Below are positions 21,421-31,379 of a stretch of 64,000 nt of DNA, piece by piece. The notes beneath the pieces are model-generated. The model had not been told where the DNA came from and made no database searches. It saw only the letters and a list, made by a program, of their open reading frames with translations. How positions within the stretch are numbered: the stretch's first letter is position 1; every line of letters begins with the position of its first letter. The DNA comes from Endomychus coccineus. Lineage: Eukaryota; Arthropoda; Insecta; Coleoptera; Endomychidae. Location of the stretch: NCBI GenBank assembly GCA_958510875.1, contig OY294068.1:165983962-166047961 (forward strand), written 5' to 3'. Position numbers and translations under genes: made by a program.

Positions 21421-21851
21421 GCCTAATTCCTAACAGTATTAAAACACGCACATTTTGTTTTTACTTCAGTTTCCTCTGATGATGACTACTTGATCGCTGA
21501 ATTGTCCTCGGTACTTTAACAGTATTTTTAGTGAATGAGGATAATTATTTCTTATTAAGCTCATAGATAGTTGAATCATCAAATCAAAAGTGGGTTCAAA
21601 TTTCAAATTTGAGAAGGATTCCAACAATTTTATATTGCCTAATTCCTAACAGTATTAAAACACGCACATTTTGTTTTTACTTCAGTTTCCTCTGATGATG
21701 ACTACTTGATCGCTGAATTGTCCTCGGTACTTTAACAGTATTTTTAGTGAATGAGGATAATTATTTCTTATTAAGCTCATAGATAGTTGAATCATCGAAT
21801 CAAAAGTGGGTTCAAATTTCAAATTTGAGAAGGATTCCAACAATTTTATAT
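21421..21851 (+). repeat. 216-bp tandem duplication of a PLE tail
   Basis: Two copies (21421-21636 and 21637-21851) are almost identical; I noticed one substitution (ATCATCAAATC versus ATCATCGAATC) and a last-base difference. Each contains CTCTGATGATGACTACTTGA, TCGCTGAATTGTCCTCGG and the ACAGTATTTTTAGTGAATG tail, the same family as 10079-10150. In this copy GAAA has become GAAT, so the hammerhead core is broken. Near identity implies a recent duplication. Confidence 0.85.
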
Positions 21852-23139
21852 GAGAATTAATTCGATATGATCAATTAGTGGATCAATGTCTTTGAAAAAT
21901 AGGTTGATTAAGGTTTGTTTGTATCCAATATCTTAAAATTATTCATCAACATTTATCCATGCCTATGTCAAATTGGAATATTCTTCATTTTATTATGGTT
22001 TTGCTATTGATTGTTCCTGATTTAATAAATTGATGATCAATAATAATAGTAATAATAACGGAGTGTTCAACAACTTTTCCACCAACTGCTTTAGTTCTTT
22101 CCCAGCTTGATTTAACTCTACCGATATTGAATTACAAAGTAATAGTTCTTGAATAGAGACAAATATCACTTTTAAAATATTGGCTAGAAAAGGAAAAGGG
22201 GGTTGCTTGTTTGTTTATAGAAATTTTTGTTCAAAGTGAAATAATTTTACTCCATACATAAAGATGAAACTTAAAAATTAAATGTTTTGAACTGTTTGTA
22301 TCGGGGATATTAATATGTGAAAGCCATTTCTCTAGAATGTTTATCGACTCAGGGATTGGGGTGTTTGTGATAAAAATAAAAATATTACTATGTCAAATTA
22401 TTAGCTTAAATTTTTTAAATATTATAGTAAGTTAATTCATTCAAATTCTACTAACTTACTAACTTTAAATAGAGTTTGCTGTCAATTATTTTCTACTTGA
22501 AGTTTCCTCAGTGTATAATGTGAGTATTAATTAAACTAAAAATTCATCTTTAGTCTTCAATAATATCCAACTCCTGTATGAGTGGTGTTTCAATTTAACG
22601 ATAAATTATTGTTATATTTACGAAATTCGGATTATAGATAATTCTTCTAGTCGTTATCGTTTGATAAGAGGCAATTACGTTGTTCTATAATATAATTTCT
22701 AGACATACATCGATATACTAATCATTCAATCAAATATATTCGTGAATTTAAATGTACACTTTCATCTTACGATAAAATTAACGTAGTAAAGATATCAGTG
22801 AAACGAGTTAGCAGCTTGTAAAAACGAAAGTAAATTCTCAGAAATTTGGCGCCAAAAACACCTATCAAGATACAAATAGTTGTAGCGTTATTTATTGGAA
22901 CGTTTAAGGTCATCCAGTTTTAAATTTCGTTTTTTGGACCTTGAAGTAACCTACCGCTATAATACCAACGGAATTCTGGAATAATTTATTCTATTTCTGT
23001 TTCTTCAACTGAAATAGAATAAATTATTATTATTTCGATGTATTACTTCCGATACTTATATCGATATTATAATGTAGTAGGTAAGTCAAAAACCTAAAAT
23101 GCCTCGATTTCTATCTGGTATTGGTTCACAATTGAATAT
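21852..23139. other. unassigned AT-rich DNA with one perfect hairpin
   Basis: No gene was recognised. A perfect 18-bp inverted repeat at 22980-23028 is listed separately. Confidence 0.45.
22980..23028. repeat. perfect 18-bp stem, 13-base loop
   Basis: AATAATTTATTCTATTTC at 22980-22997 faces its exact complement GAAATAGAATAAATTATT at 23011-23028. The loop is TGTTTCTTCAACT. Too short for a typical microRNA precursor. Confidence 0.8.
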
Positions 23140-23964
23140 GTCATCAGTTCTCTCCAAACCTACTGACTTAGTTTTGATATTGTTTTATAGATGAAACCAC
23201 ACAGAATATACAATTAAAATCCCAAGGAACTTTATAAACTACTGATTTAAGTCTCGATATTGTCCATAATTCTTTCCAAACTTACATATTTGGTTTTGAT
23301 ATTGTCGATAGATGACACTACAGTATACACTAATGTTCTAAAAGAAGGAAACTGTATTAATTATCAGTTCTCCCTAACCTACCGATTTAGGTTTTCATCT
23401 GTCCGATAGGTGACTAAACTATACATTATGCTCTAAAGGAAGAAGGAATTTGTTCCAAATTATTAGTTATCTTCAAACATACGTACTTGGCTTTGATATT
23501 GTCGATAGATGACACTACAGTATACACTATGTTCTAAAAGAAGGAAACTGTTTTAAATTATCAGTTCTCCCAAACCTACCGATTTAGGCTTGCTATTGTC
23601 CGATAGGTGACTAAAATATACATTATGCTCTAAAAGAAGAAGGAATTTGTTCCAAATTATTAGTTCTCCCAAACATAAATACTTGGTTTTGATATTGTCT
23701 ATAGATCTCACTACAGTATACACTATGTTCTAAAAGAAGGAAACTGTTTTAAATTGTCAGTTCTCCCAAACCTACCGATTTAGGTTTGCTATTGTCCGAT
23801 AGATGACTAAAATATACATTATGCTCTAAAAGAAGAAGGAATTTGTTCCAAATTATTAGTTCTCTCCAAACATACATACTTGGCTTTGATGTTGTCGATA
23901 GATGACTCTACAGTATACACTATGTTCTAAAAGAAGGAAACTGTTTTAAATTATCAGTTCTCCC
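23140..23964 (+). repeat. satellite array, ~98-bp monomers in ~196-bp dimers
   Basis: The block CCTACCGATTTAGG recurs at 23378, 23575 and 23771, spacings of 197 and 196 bp. Between them a second, related monomer type occurs with CATACTTGG and GATATTGTCGATAGATGAC. Both share TCAGTTCTC-type starts and ATTATGCTCTAAAAGAAG or ACTATGTTCTAAAAGAAGG. The alternation of two diverged monomers is a higher-order repeat. The left end decays before about 23140. Confidence 0.85.
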
Positions 23965-23967
23965 TAA

Positions 23968-24892
23968 AGCCGGCTACACACGGTCCGGCAGGCCTGTCAG
24001 TTCTAACTGAACAGTCCGCCTAAAGACCTGTCGCCTGAACGTGTATATACTCCGGTTGGCCTGTCAGTTAAAACTGTTCAGGCGGCCGGAAAAAGTTCAA
24101 AAATATGTTCGTCTATCCGGCCGACCTGAAAGTTTGTATGGCACGCTCGCCTGTCGGGTTGTCGGGCCATCAGTCAGACAGTTCTAGTGTGAGTGCACCA
24201 TGTGTCGCGCGAAATAGAAAACACGTGTTTGGAGAAATTTATCGCGATTTATCATAGCCGTGTCTGTGGAGTGTGAAATCGAAAAACTATTACGACCGTG
24301 ATAAGAAAGATGCGGCATATTTGAAATTGGTAGAAAAATGGAACGAAATCGATCCTTCTTGTACGAAGTCCACTGTTCTCAAAAAAATTAATAACTTAAG
24401 GAGTAGGTTTCGCAAGGAATCAAAAAAAAAATTGAAGGATTCAATGAGGACAGGAACAGGTGCCGATGAAGTCTACCATCCCAAACTTGAGGTTCTCATA
24501 GGTCCTTCCAGTAGCTAAAAACCTTAAGGTTGCAGTCAGTTTTCGTGAGGTGGGATTGCTTCTCTCATTACAGTGGTTTTTTTTCTATCAAAGGCGCTAC
24601 CAATGATAAAAGCTGTAGATACGTATCTTCATTAATACTTAGATAATTGTGCCAATCCTTTGGAGCCAATTTCAATTCATTCAGCGAATTCACATGAGAA
24701 AATACGCGTCTTTTTTTCAACCACTCTTTGCACCATACTGTCGTCATCAGTAGAGGCCATAATAAATTGAGACTGACAAATATTTCAGATTCACCTGAAC
24801 GTTTGGAGGATTGTCAGTCCATCCGGCGACAGGCCTTCAGGCGGACTGTTCAGTTAGAACTGACAGGCCTGCCGGATCGTGTGTAGCCGGCT
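23968..24892 (+). mobile_element. PIF/Harbinger-type element (925 bp) with MADF gene
   Basis: The ends AGCCGGCTACACACG and CGTGTGTAGCCGGCT are flanked by TAA on both sides (23965-23967 and 24893-24895), the TWA target duplication expected for PIF/Harbinger. The arms are long (GGCCTGTCAGTTCTAACTGA appears near both ends). It contains a MADF-type gene but no nuclease. It interrupts the satellite array, and the array resumes at once at 24896. Confidence 0.85.
24208..24519 (+). pseudogene. MADF (Myb/SANT-like) DNA-binding protein of Harbinger element
   Basis: The reading frame gives FGEIYRDLS, an in-frame TAG, PCLWSV, then SKNYYDRDKKDAAYLKLVEK, TVLKKINNLRSRFRKESKKK and SMRTGTGADEVYHPKLE. This is the MADF fold: leading aromatic helix, PCLW-x-DYxDR block, then KKIxxLRxxFRKE. 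In PIF/Harbinger elements a second ORF of this class helps the nuclease bind DNA or enter the nucleus. The part after the stop is open from 24273 to 24516, the ORF ends soon after the MADF domain, and no nuclease is encoded. Probably a dead, internally deleted derivative. Confidence 0.75.
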
Positions 24893-24895
24893 TAA

Positions 24896-25080
24896 CCTAC
24901 CGCCTTAGGTTTGATATTGTCCGATAGGTGACTAAAATATAGATTATGCTCCAAAAGAAGAAGGAATTTATTCCAAATTATTAGTTCTCTCCAAACAAAC
25001 ATACTTGGTTTGAAGATTTTCGATATAAGACACTAAAGTATAGATTATGTTCTAAATGAAGAAGGAAACTTTCTAATTAT
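24896..25080 (+). repeat. satellite array, continuation after Harbinger insertion
   Basis: CCTACCGCCTTAGG at 24896 continues the phase broken at 23964, then GTCCGATAGGTGACTAAAAT and the ATACTTGG monomer follow. The array fades at about 25080. Confidence 0.8.
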
Positions 25081-25903
25081 CAAGCAGTTATTATTCTAAA
25101 ATGAATTCAATTATAGTTGGAACGCCAGGTCAACATTATATTGAAAAATAACCTACTATGGTTACTTAAATGGAGACTTAATTACTAATACAAATCTTAT
25201 AGTGATTTTATCTTTATAATCGTTAGAGATTAAAGCAAATAATATCCAGGTTAGACAATTAAATTGAAACTTTTTCGTTTGATTCATTTGCTTTTGCAAA
25301 CCAGACAAAATAATTTTCAATTATTTTATTTTTAATGGATCAATATTGATGAATTGGCCATTGTGCATTAAATTTGACCTTAAATTATTCGTCATGTCAT
25401 GTTTTGTGTGTGAAAACGTAACATGTTGAGAATTTGTTTCAACGAAATAATTAACATAATGTGTAACATGAAGCAGATTAAAATATGGCAAGTGAACAAT
25501 ATGAACATGTGGTTCTAGGTAATGCACATTTTCTCAAGCTCCTTCCTCTGCACTGGTTATTGCATGCTTGACGTCTAAACCCGTTTCTAACGGAAGTAGT
25601 TAATGAGAGATTTTCAATTGCCTTCTGTAAGAACAGATTTCATTATAGATTGCACACATGGGTAATAAGTTCGTTAAATTCAATTCTTTGTCGTTTTAAA
25701 TAGCTTTGATTTAATTTAACAGATCTGATTTCAAATTTATAGTTATTGTTAACAAATAACACTCCAAGATATATGCATCTGGAAAATCAACAGAAATAAT
25801 AATTTTCTGTATTCGTAGAATTTTGCATTGTTCTCATACTTTCATCTTTATGAATAGAATTGTTTAGTTTTGTTACTCTTATAGATAACTTGTTATCCTG
25901 ATA
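25081..25903. other. unassigned AT-rich DNA
   Basis: Nothing recognised. The minus-strand frame at 25321-25527 has no family signature. Confidence 0.4.
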
Positions 25904-26093
25904 CGAGGGCAAGGTGAAAAATCCCTGAAAAATATAATGAGAAACAGTGGCATAGATAACTTTTTGCGCGGGGGGGGCGTTAAGACTCAGAATTAAATTC
26001 CATTATTTTTTTGTATAAAGTTATATTATGAGAATAATTTTTCATGTAGTATGGTCATATATGGAAATTGGTCAAATAATGTACATAGATATA

Positions 26094-28271
26094 CAGGGTG
26101 TCCTCGAACTGCGTGGCCAAAATAAAGCCGAAGATTCTTTGATTCGAAAAAAAGTTGATGAGCCTTTTTACTTTTGCCTCGAGTGTCTTGTTTACCCGGT
26201 AGAGGGCTTCAAAGTTGCAAAAATAATGTTGTTTTTTCGGTATAACTTCAGAATGTGATGAAGAACTTTTACAATATTTAGCAGGTGAGTTACTGTCAAT
26301 AATAGCCATTTTTGAGAGTGGACCACAGAGCCTTAGAGATCATAGAAATGGCTCAAACTTGAGGATGTAAGGGGAAAAGTGTCCAGAACTTTTTTGTGGT
26401 CAATGTAATTCACTCGATATTTCTTATGTAGATAGCTTATCTAATTTGAAAACTTTTCTTACTCTTAGAAAATTTTGATAAAATCAACGGATTAGCTTGA
26501 AAAAATTAATTTTCGAGTCTCTGCAGTTTTGACTTACTAATTTTACTTGATTAAAATACCTTAGTTGCCTTTACTTTTCTAATGTCATTTTGCCATTTGA
26601 ATAATTTATTCTCAAAACTGTCAGTTTTTACTTTGCTTTCCGTAAAAATTTTATAAAATTATGGCTCAAAATTTCACTAACACTGAAATGGTTGATTTTA
26701 TTGATTTATGGACTTTGTCGTTGCAATGGCCGGAGAAGGGAAAGATATCCGCATCGCAGAATTCCAAATCGGCAAACTTTCGCGAAACTGGCAAATTTGA
26801 AGCAAATCGCAGAGAAACTGGACGTAGACGGACGTTAGAGCTCGAAGAAGCGATACTGGAAACGGTTGAAACTGAACCTTGGATAAGCACACTACGTTTG
26901 GGACTTCGTATTGGAGCCTCAAAATCATTAGTTCATAATGTACTGAAAGAAGAACTGTTGTATCCCTATCATATTAAAACAGTTCAAGACCTATTGCCCA
27001 TGGATCCAGGTCATCGGCTAGATTTCTGTCGGCTTATTGTCCAAAGACAAAACGCAAACCCCAATTTTTGTAGAAGAATTCTGTTCACGGACGAAGATAC
27101 TTTCACGAGATGTGGTCTTTTTAACCTCCATGATGAACATTTCTATGCTGATGAAAATCCTCATGAAACGGAAGTTACATATTTTCAGAATCAAACTAAA
27201 ATCAATGTTTGGGTTGGAATTGTGGATAACTTTATTATTGGCCCTACCGTTATACCCGATCGATTGAACGGGGAGAACTACTTGAACTTTTTGGAACAAA
27301 GGCTACTTGAACTGTTGGAAGACTTGCCCTTACACATTTGTCGTGGCCCGGTTTATCCATGATGGTGCACCTCCTCATTTCACATTAGCTGTGAGGCGAC
27401 ATTTGAATGCGGAATATCCAGATCGCTGGATAGGTAGAGGACAAGATGCACCAGTGAACTGGCCGGCCCGCTCCCCTGATTTGACGCCCTGCGACTTCTT
27501 TCTATGGGGCGCTTTGAAGTCGAAAGTTTATGCAGCTCCAGTAAACACACGAGAGGAATTGTTGCAACGAATTAATCATGAAGCGGATTTATTGAAGAAT
27601 GATCCTGAAGTACTAGCCAGAGTTCAATCCAATTTCTTGAAACGAATTAATTTGTGTATTCAGGAAAATGGGCAACATTTCGAACAATTGATGCCTTAGC
27701 GATTTCCCAAAAAGTTTTGTTGTTTCTTTTAATTTAGCATTTGTTTTTCCTAAATAATCACATCGTTTCCCCATTTCTATTGTTTTTATTATTCGTGTTT
27801 TACCGAGATATTAACCATTTCAGTGTTAGTGAAATTTTGAGTCATAATTTTATAAAATTTTTACGGAAAGCAAAGTAAAAACTGACCAGTTTTGAGAATA
27901 AGTTCTCCAAATGCCAAAATGACATTAGAAAAGCAAAGGCAACTAAGGTATTTTAATCAAGTAAAATTAGTAAGTAAAAATTGCAGAGACTCGAAAATTA
28001 TTTTTTTCAAGCTAATCTTCTATGGTATCTAAGGCTCTATGCTCCACTCTCAAAAACGGATATTATTGACAGTAACTCACCTGCCAAATATTGTAATAGT
28101 CCTCCATCACGTTCTCAAGTTATACCGAAAAAACTAAATTATTTTTGCAACTTTGAAGCCCTCTACCGGCTAAACAAGACACTTGAGGCAAAAGTAAAAA
28201 GGCTCATCAAATTTTTTTCGAATCAAAGAATCTTCGGTTTTATTTTAGCCAGGCAGTTCGAGGACACCCTG
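26094..28271 (+). mobile_element. IS630-like element with very long inverted repeats (2.18 kb)
   Basis: The ends CAGGGTGTCCTCGAACTG and its inverse are flanked by TA. The inverted arms are exceptionally long, about 26094-26696 against about 27822-28271, with a ~130-bp segment near 26345-26490 present only on the left. The arms reach into the start of the transposase gene. The element lies in the 3' part of the hAT. Confidence 0.85.
26661..27699 (+). pseudogene. IS630/mariner-superfamily transposase with one frameshift
   Basis: The first frame (26661-27362) starts MAQNFTNTEMVDFIDLW, has the HTH linker ETGRRRTLELEEAILETVE, then VHNVLKEELLYPYH and the first catalytic block RILFTDEDTF. The second frame (to 27699) carries RFIHDGAPPHFTLAVRRHL, WIGRGQDAPVNWPARSPDLT and PCDFFLWGALKSKVY, then the C-terminal helical end. 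All three Asp positions (FTDE, HDGAPPH, PCDF) are present; 43 residues separate the second and third. The frames overlap at 27307-27362, so one indel in that interval is the main lesion. The full protein would be about 345 residues, usual for the family. This is a young relic, close to intact. Confidence 0.85.
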
Positions 28272-28474
28272 TATATGTACATTATTAAAAAATCCTCGAA
28301 TCATCAGAGACGAAAATCAAGTTTCCGAGATTTTTTTGCTAATTTATTTATGACTTCGTCTGCTGTGATTCCAATGTCATGATGAATTGCCAGAGCTGCC
28401 AAACCATTCAAGCGGTCCTACTATAAAAAAAATAGAGTGACTCGAGTTTTGAACTGTAAATGAAATTCTGATAT

Positions 28475-29290
28475 TCAGAAAGGACATAATGAACTTACCT
28501 CTTTTATCGTATTCCTTTGTATCGTTTTTATCCGTTTCAAACTTGAGAAAGTTCGTTCTGCAGTAGACGTTGATACCGGTAATGTAGCTAATATCTTCAG
28601 CAAAATATAAATATTCGGGAAATTTTCTTCCGGACAATCATCCAGCGCTTCCAACGAATTTTTGGGCTTGATATCGCCTTTACGGATCAAATACTTCTTC
28701 CACATTTTCAACTCGATGAGAACAGCAGTTAGACCAGCATCAAGAAATTGTTGATAAAACTCGACAGTTTTCATGAATTCATCAGCTCTTTTGTCGATTT
28801 CAGATGAATCATGCTTGAAGAGTGCCGGAAATCCTTCTAATATATTTTGGTGATCAGTAAATCTCTCGCCAAGATCCATGATGTAGAAATCCAGAAATGG
28901 ATTGAACACCGTGACACGAAAGTAATCTTCTGCACTTTGAACTTCAGGATTCGCTCGATTTTTCTTTTGTGTTTGAACTCAATTTCAAGAGTTTCAGCGA
29001 TTTTTTTCGAAACGCGTCATTTTGCGGTTTCTAAAGTAAGCAACCTAACCTTAAAACGAATTAAGCGTAAGATTAATAAAAAGAATTTCATAAATTTGGT
29101 ATGATACATTTCTGAAAATCTTAACCTCGAAAAGAATAGACACTTTAATTTGTATAATTATGTTACTCACTTCTTTTGCCTTCTTCCAATTGTCGAATTT
29201 CACTTTTACTAAATGACCTAAAGGTTGCGACCCTTTTCCACCGCTTTTAGCAAATCCTACACACGGAACACAAAACGCACCATGGTGCAA
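28475..29290 (-). pseudogene. hAT transposase, internally deleted
   Basis: In element order, 29290-29051 gives GAFCVPCVGFAKSGGKGSQP then GHLVKVKFDNWKKAKE, a TTF-type zinc finger of the ZMYM/P52rIPK-like hAT group. 28909-28475 gives a helical part (MDLGERFTDHQNILEGFPAL), then FPNIYILLKILATLPVSTST followed by AERTFSSLKRIKT. The last is the hAT C-terminal dimerisation motif. The RNase H-like catalytic core between them is missing apart from its last part; 29050-28910 is unrelated or deleted. An internal-deletion derivative that cannot transpose alone. Confidence 0.85.
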
Positions 29291-30008
29291 TTCTGAGTAA
29301 GCAAAACTTCAATTTTCGAGCTTCGAATTTTTGCAGCAATAGAAATACATAGTTTTTTGGCGGAACCCAGACAACTGTTAAGTTCAGCCTCTGAGATTCA
29401 CTAACTCTGATGTTGATAAAATAAAATTTTTATTAACGACGTCTTGATGAGGGTTACGTTGTTCAACGTTTTTGTTCCCGTCGTCAAAAGAGCTGTGATT
29501 GCTCGTATTTTCACTACCTGATGCATCAGAACGCGGTCTTTTTACGGTTGTTTCAGCAGATGATTACGCTTTTCCATTGTTTTCACTTTTTGAAGGATTG
29601 CAGAATGGTTCTATGGGCACTAAAAATCTCTTCATTTCAAGATAATATAAATGAAACAATTAGCGAGTTCATTTGGGGTTTGAAACTAGTATGCAGCGCC
29701 ACAGCATGCAGTAAACTGAGGTGTCACTTGGGAGTGCTTGGGAGCCACAGGCCACAGGGGTATTTGGGAACCACGGCGCCAGCGTCAGCTCATTACGTGT
29801 CCATTTTGTGGATCCTGATTGGTCGACCCGTTAGAGGCGCGGAGATTTGAAAGTGCTCGAGTGCACAGTCATTACATTTACATTTTTATTTTTAAAATTT
29901 TGAGGGTGTTCCAGGTAATTGCACATAAAGCTAAAATGAATATTGACGCTGCAAAAATTGCATGTTTACATGAAGATACGTAGCTGAAAGGCCTTCGATT
30001 TGATCCTC

Positions 30009-30067
30009 TTTTTTTCAGACTCATGGGGGGGATCAAGGGGATAAATCCCCCCCATGAGTCTGAAAAA
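30009..30067. repeat. subterminal hairpin of the hAT element
   Basis: TTTTTTCAGACTCATGGGG and its inverse CCCCATGAGTCTGAAAAAA form a stem of about 24 bp including the G/C run. About 10 bases separate the arms. It lies 16 bp inside the hAT end at 30083. The AATCTACGCCACTG terminus follows. Confidence 0.8.
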
Positions 30068-30089
30068 AAAATCTACGCCACTGACAAGA

Positions 30090-30290
30090 AATGATTTATT
30101 TGGTTAAAGCTTATTTTATTTCTCAACATAACCTCCTTGTAGTACGATATATTTTGTCCAACGTTTGACTAATTTTTCGATCCCTTCCAAATAATATGAT
30201 TCCGGCAATGCTTCAAAATGGGCGTTTGTTTCAGCGATTACCTCATCGTTGGAGCCAAATCTATTCTCGCCGTCTAAAACGGGATTTCTT
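30090..30290 (-). pseudogene. mariner transposase C-terminus
   Basis: Read on the minus strand: NPVLDGENRFGSNDEVIAET, NAHFEALPESYYLEGIEKLV, KRWTKYIVLQGGYVEK, stop. This is the classic end of an irritans-type mariner transposase, with the SNDEVIAET and YxxGIEKLxxRWxKYIxLxGxYVE pattern. It is open to its stop. Sequence upstream (above 30290) is unrelated, so the catalytic domain is lost. The matching right inverted repeat is at 25904, displaced by the hAT insertion. Confidence 0.85.
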
Positions 30291-30299
30291 AAATTTAGA

Positions 30300-31370
30300 A
30301 CAAAAACATTAAATTAGAAATAAAATTTGTAACATCTTGACAAATAAAAAGAATAAACAGAAACGAGAAATAGGCATAGCAAAAGATCGTTCTAACTATC
30401 ACACAAAAAAGACAAGAGTTTTTAGATGCTAACTCTCAAATAATAGTTTTGAACGCGGATAAATGTAATAAAACAGTCCGTCATAAATCATAAAGGAAAC
30501 AGGAAATATATTAAATAATGAAACAACTTATACAAAATTAAAATATGACCCTACTTTATCAGTACAAAATGACATGAATAAATTAATAAATAAATGGTAC
30601 AAAAATATGATAATCCCTGTTGATTTGAAAAATGAATTAATTTGCCATAATGGGAAAGCACCTTATATCTATGGGCTTATGAATCTGCATAAAAATGATA
30701 TACTTTTAACACACATTGTAAGTAATATTGGACCGCCTAACTTACAATTTATCAAAATTTTTATCAAAATCGATCAACAATATAAAAGAAGAAAATGAAT
30801 TTTAACTGAATGACTCATGGCATTTTACTGAGTTTATAAAAAATCAAATCGTACCCGTAGATCATTTATTAATTTTCTTGGACGATGTTTCTTTATTTAC
30901 AAATATACCAGTCGTTTTGGCATTGAGTAGCATCAAGAAACGTTGGGCAGAGATTAAAAACCACACTAGACTTATTTTCAATACGATGAACAATATTTTG
31001 GACAAATATTCGGCACAACAATAGGATCTCCTATTTCAGCTACTATTGCTAACCTAGTTATGGAATGCCTAGAGGAATCTGTAATAAGTTCATTAGATTT
31101 TCAACCTGTATTCTTTAAATGGTAGGTAGATGATTGCCTAATGTGTGTGTTCTCAATGATGAAATTCAGTACGTGATTAATAAATTTAGCAATTTCCACT
31201 GTAAACTTCAATTTACTTGTGAAACAGGAGTGAACAAAAACATAAATTTCTTAGAATAAACATTAGGCATGATTGAGATGGAAAAATATAAATTTCGTGA
31301 TTTACCAAAGAAGTTTGGTCTCGACGATATCTTTATTTCAATTTCAGTTGTAAAGAAAGTGTTATAAACA
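30300..31370 (+). pseudogene. Penelope-like reverse transcriptase relic
   Basis: Across frames: DMNKLINKWYKNMIIPVDLK, then KAPYIYGLMNLHKND and HIVSNIGPP (family: YGLPKIHK...RPIVSSxGSPT), then LLIFLDDVSLFTNIPV (family SLDVVSLFTNIP, with the catalytic Asp region kept), IKKRWAEIKNHTRL, then FGTTIGSPISATIANLVMEC and FFKW-stop-VDDCLMCV where YVDD is expected. The order and spacing are those of Penelope reverse transcriptases, related to telomerase. Many frameshifts and stops are present. No GIY-YIG domain follows. The relic ends at about 31370 against a MITE fragment. Confidence 0.85.
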
Positions 31371-31379
31371 GCTTTACAA

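Larger units (their letters stand above)
25945..30083 (-). mobile_element. hAT element (about 4.1 kb including a nested insertion)
   Basis: The left end is CAGTGGCATAGAT and the right end reads ATCTACGCCACTG. Flanking octamers ATGAGAAA and ACAAGAAA agree at 6 of 8 bases, consistent with an aged hAT 8-bp target duplication. Coding remnants run on the minus strand: zinc finger at 29290-29051, C-terminal domain at 28909-28475. The 3' untranslated part is split by an IS630-like element. Just inside the right end is a strong hairpin (about 30009-30067). Confidence 0.8.
25904..30290 (-). mobile_element. irritans-type mariner 3' part split by a hAT insertion
   Basis: On the plus strand the copy begins after TA with CGAGGGCAAGGTGAAAAATC, the mariner terminus also seen at 2216. 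Minus-strand transposase C-terminus lies at 30090-30290, on the far side of the hAT element (25945-30083). The mariner was therefore present first and was hit between its stop codon and its right inverted repeat. Its N-terminal half is missing. Confidence 0.8.

Noticed and set aside
27981..28382. 133-codon plus-strand open frame
   Set aside because: It reads through the right inverted repeat of the IS630-like element and mirrors frames in the left arm; not a gene.
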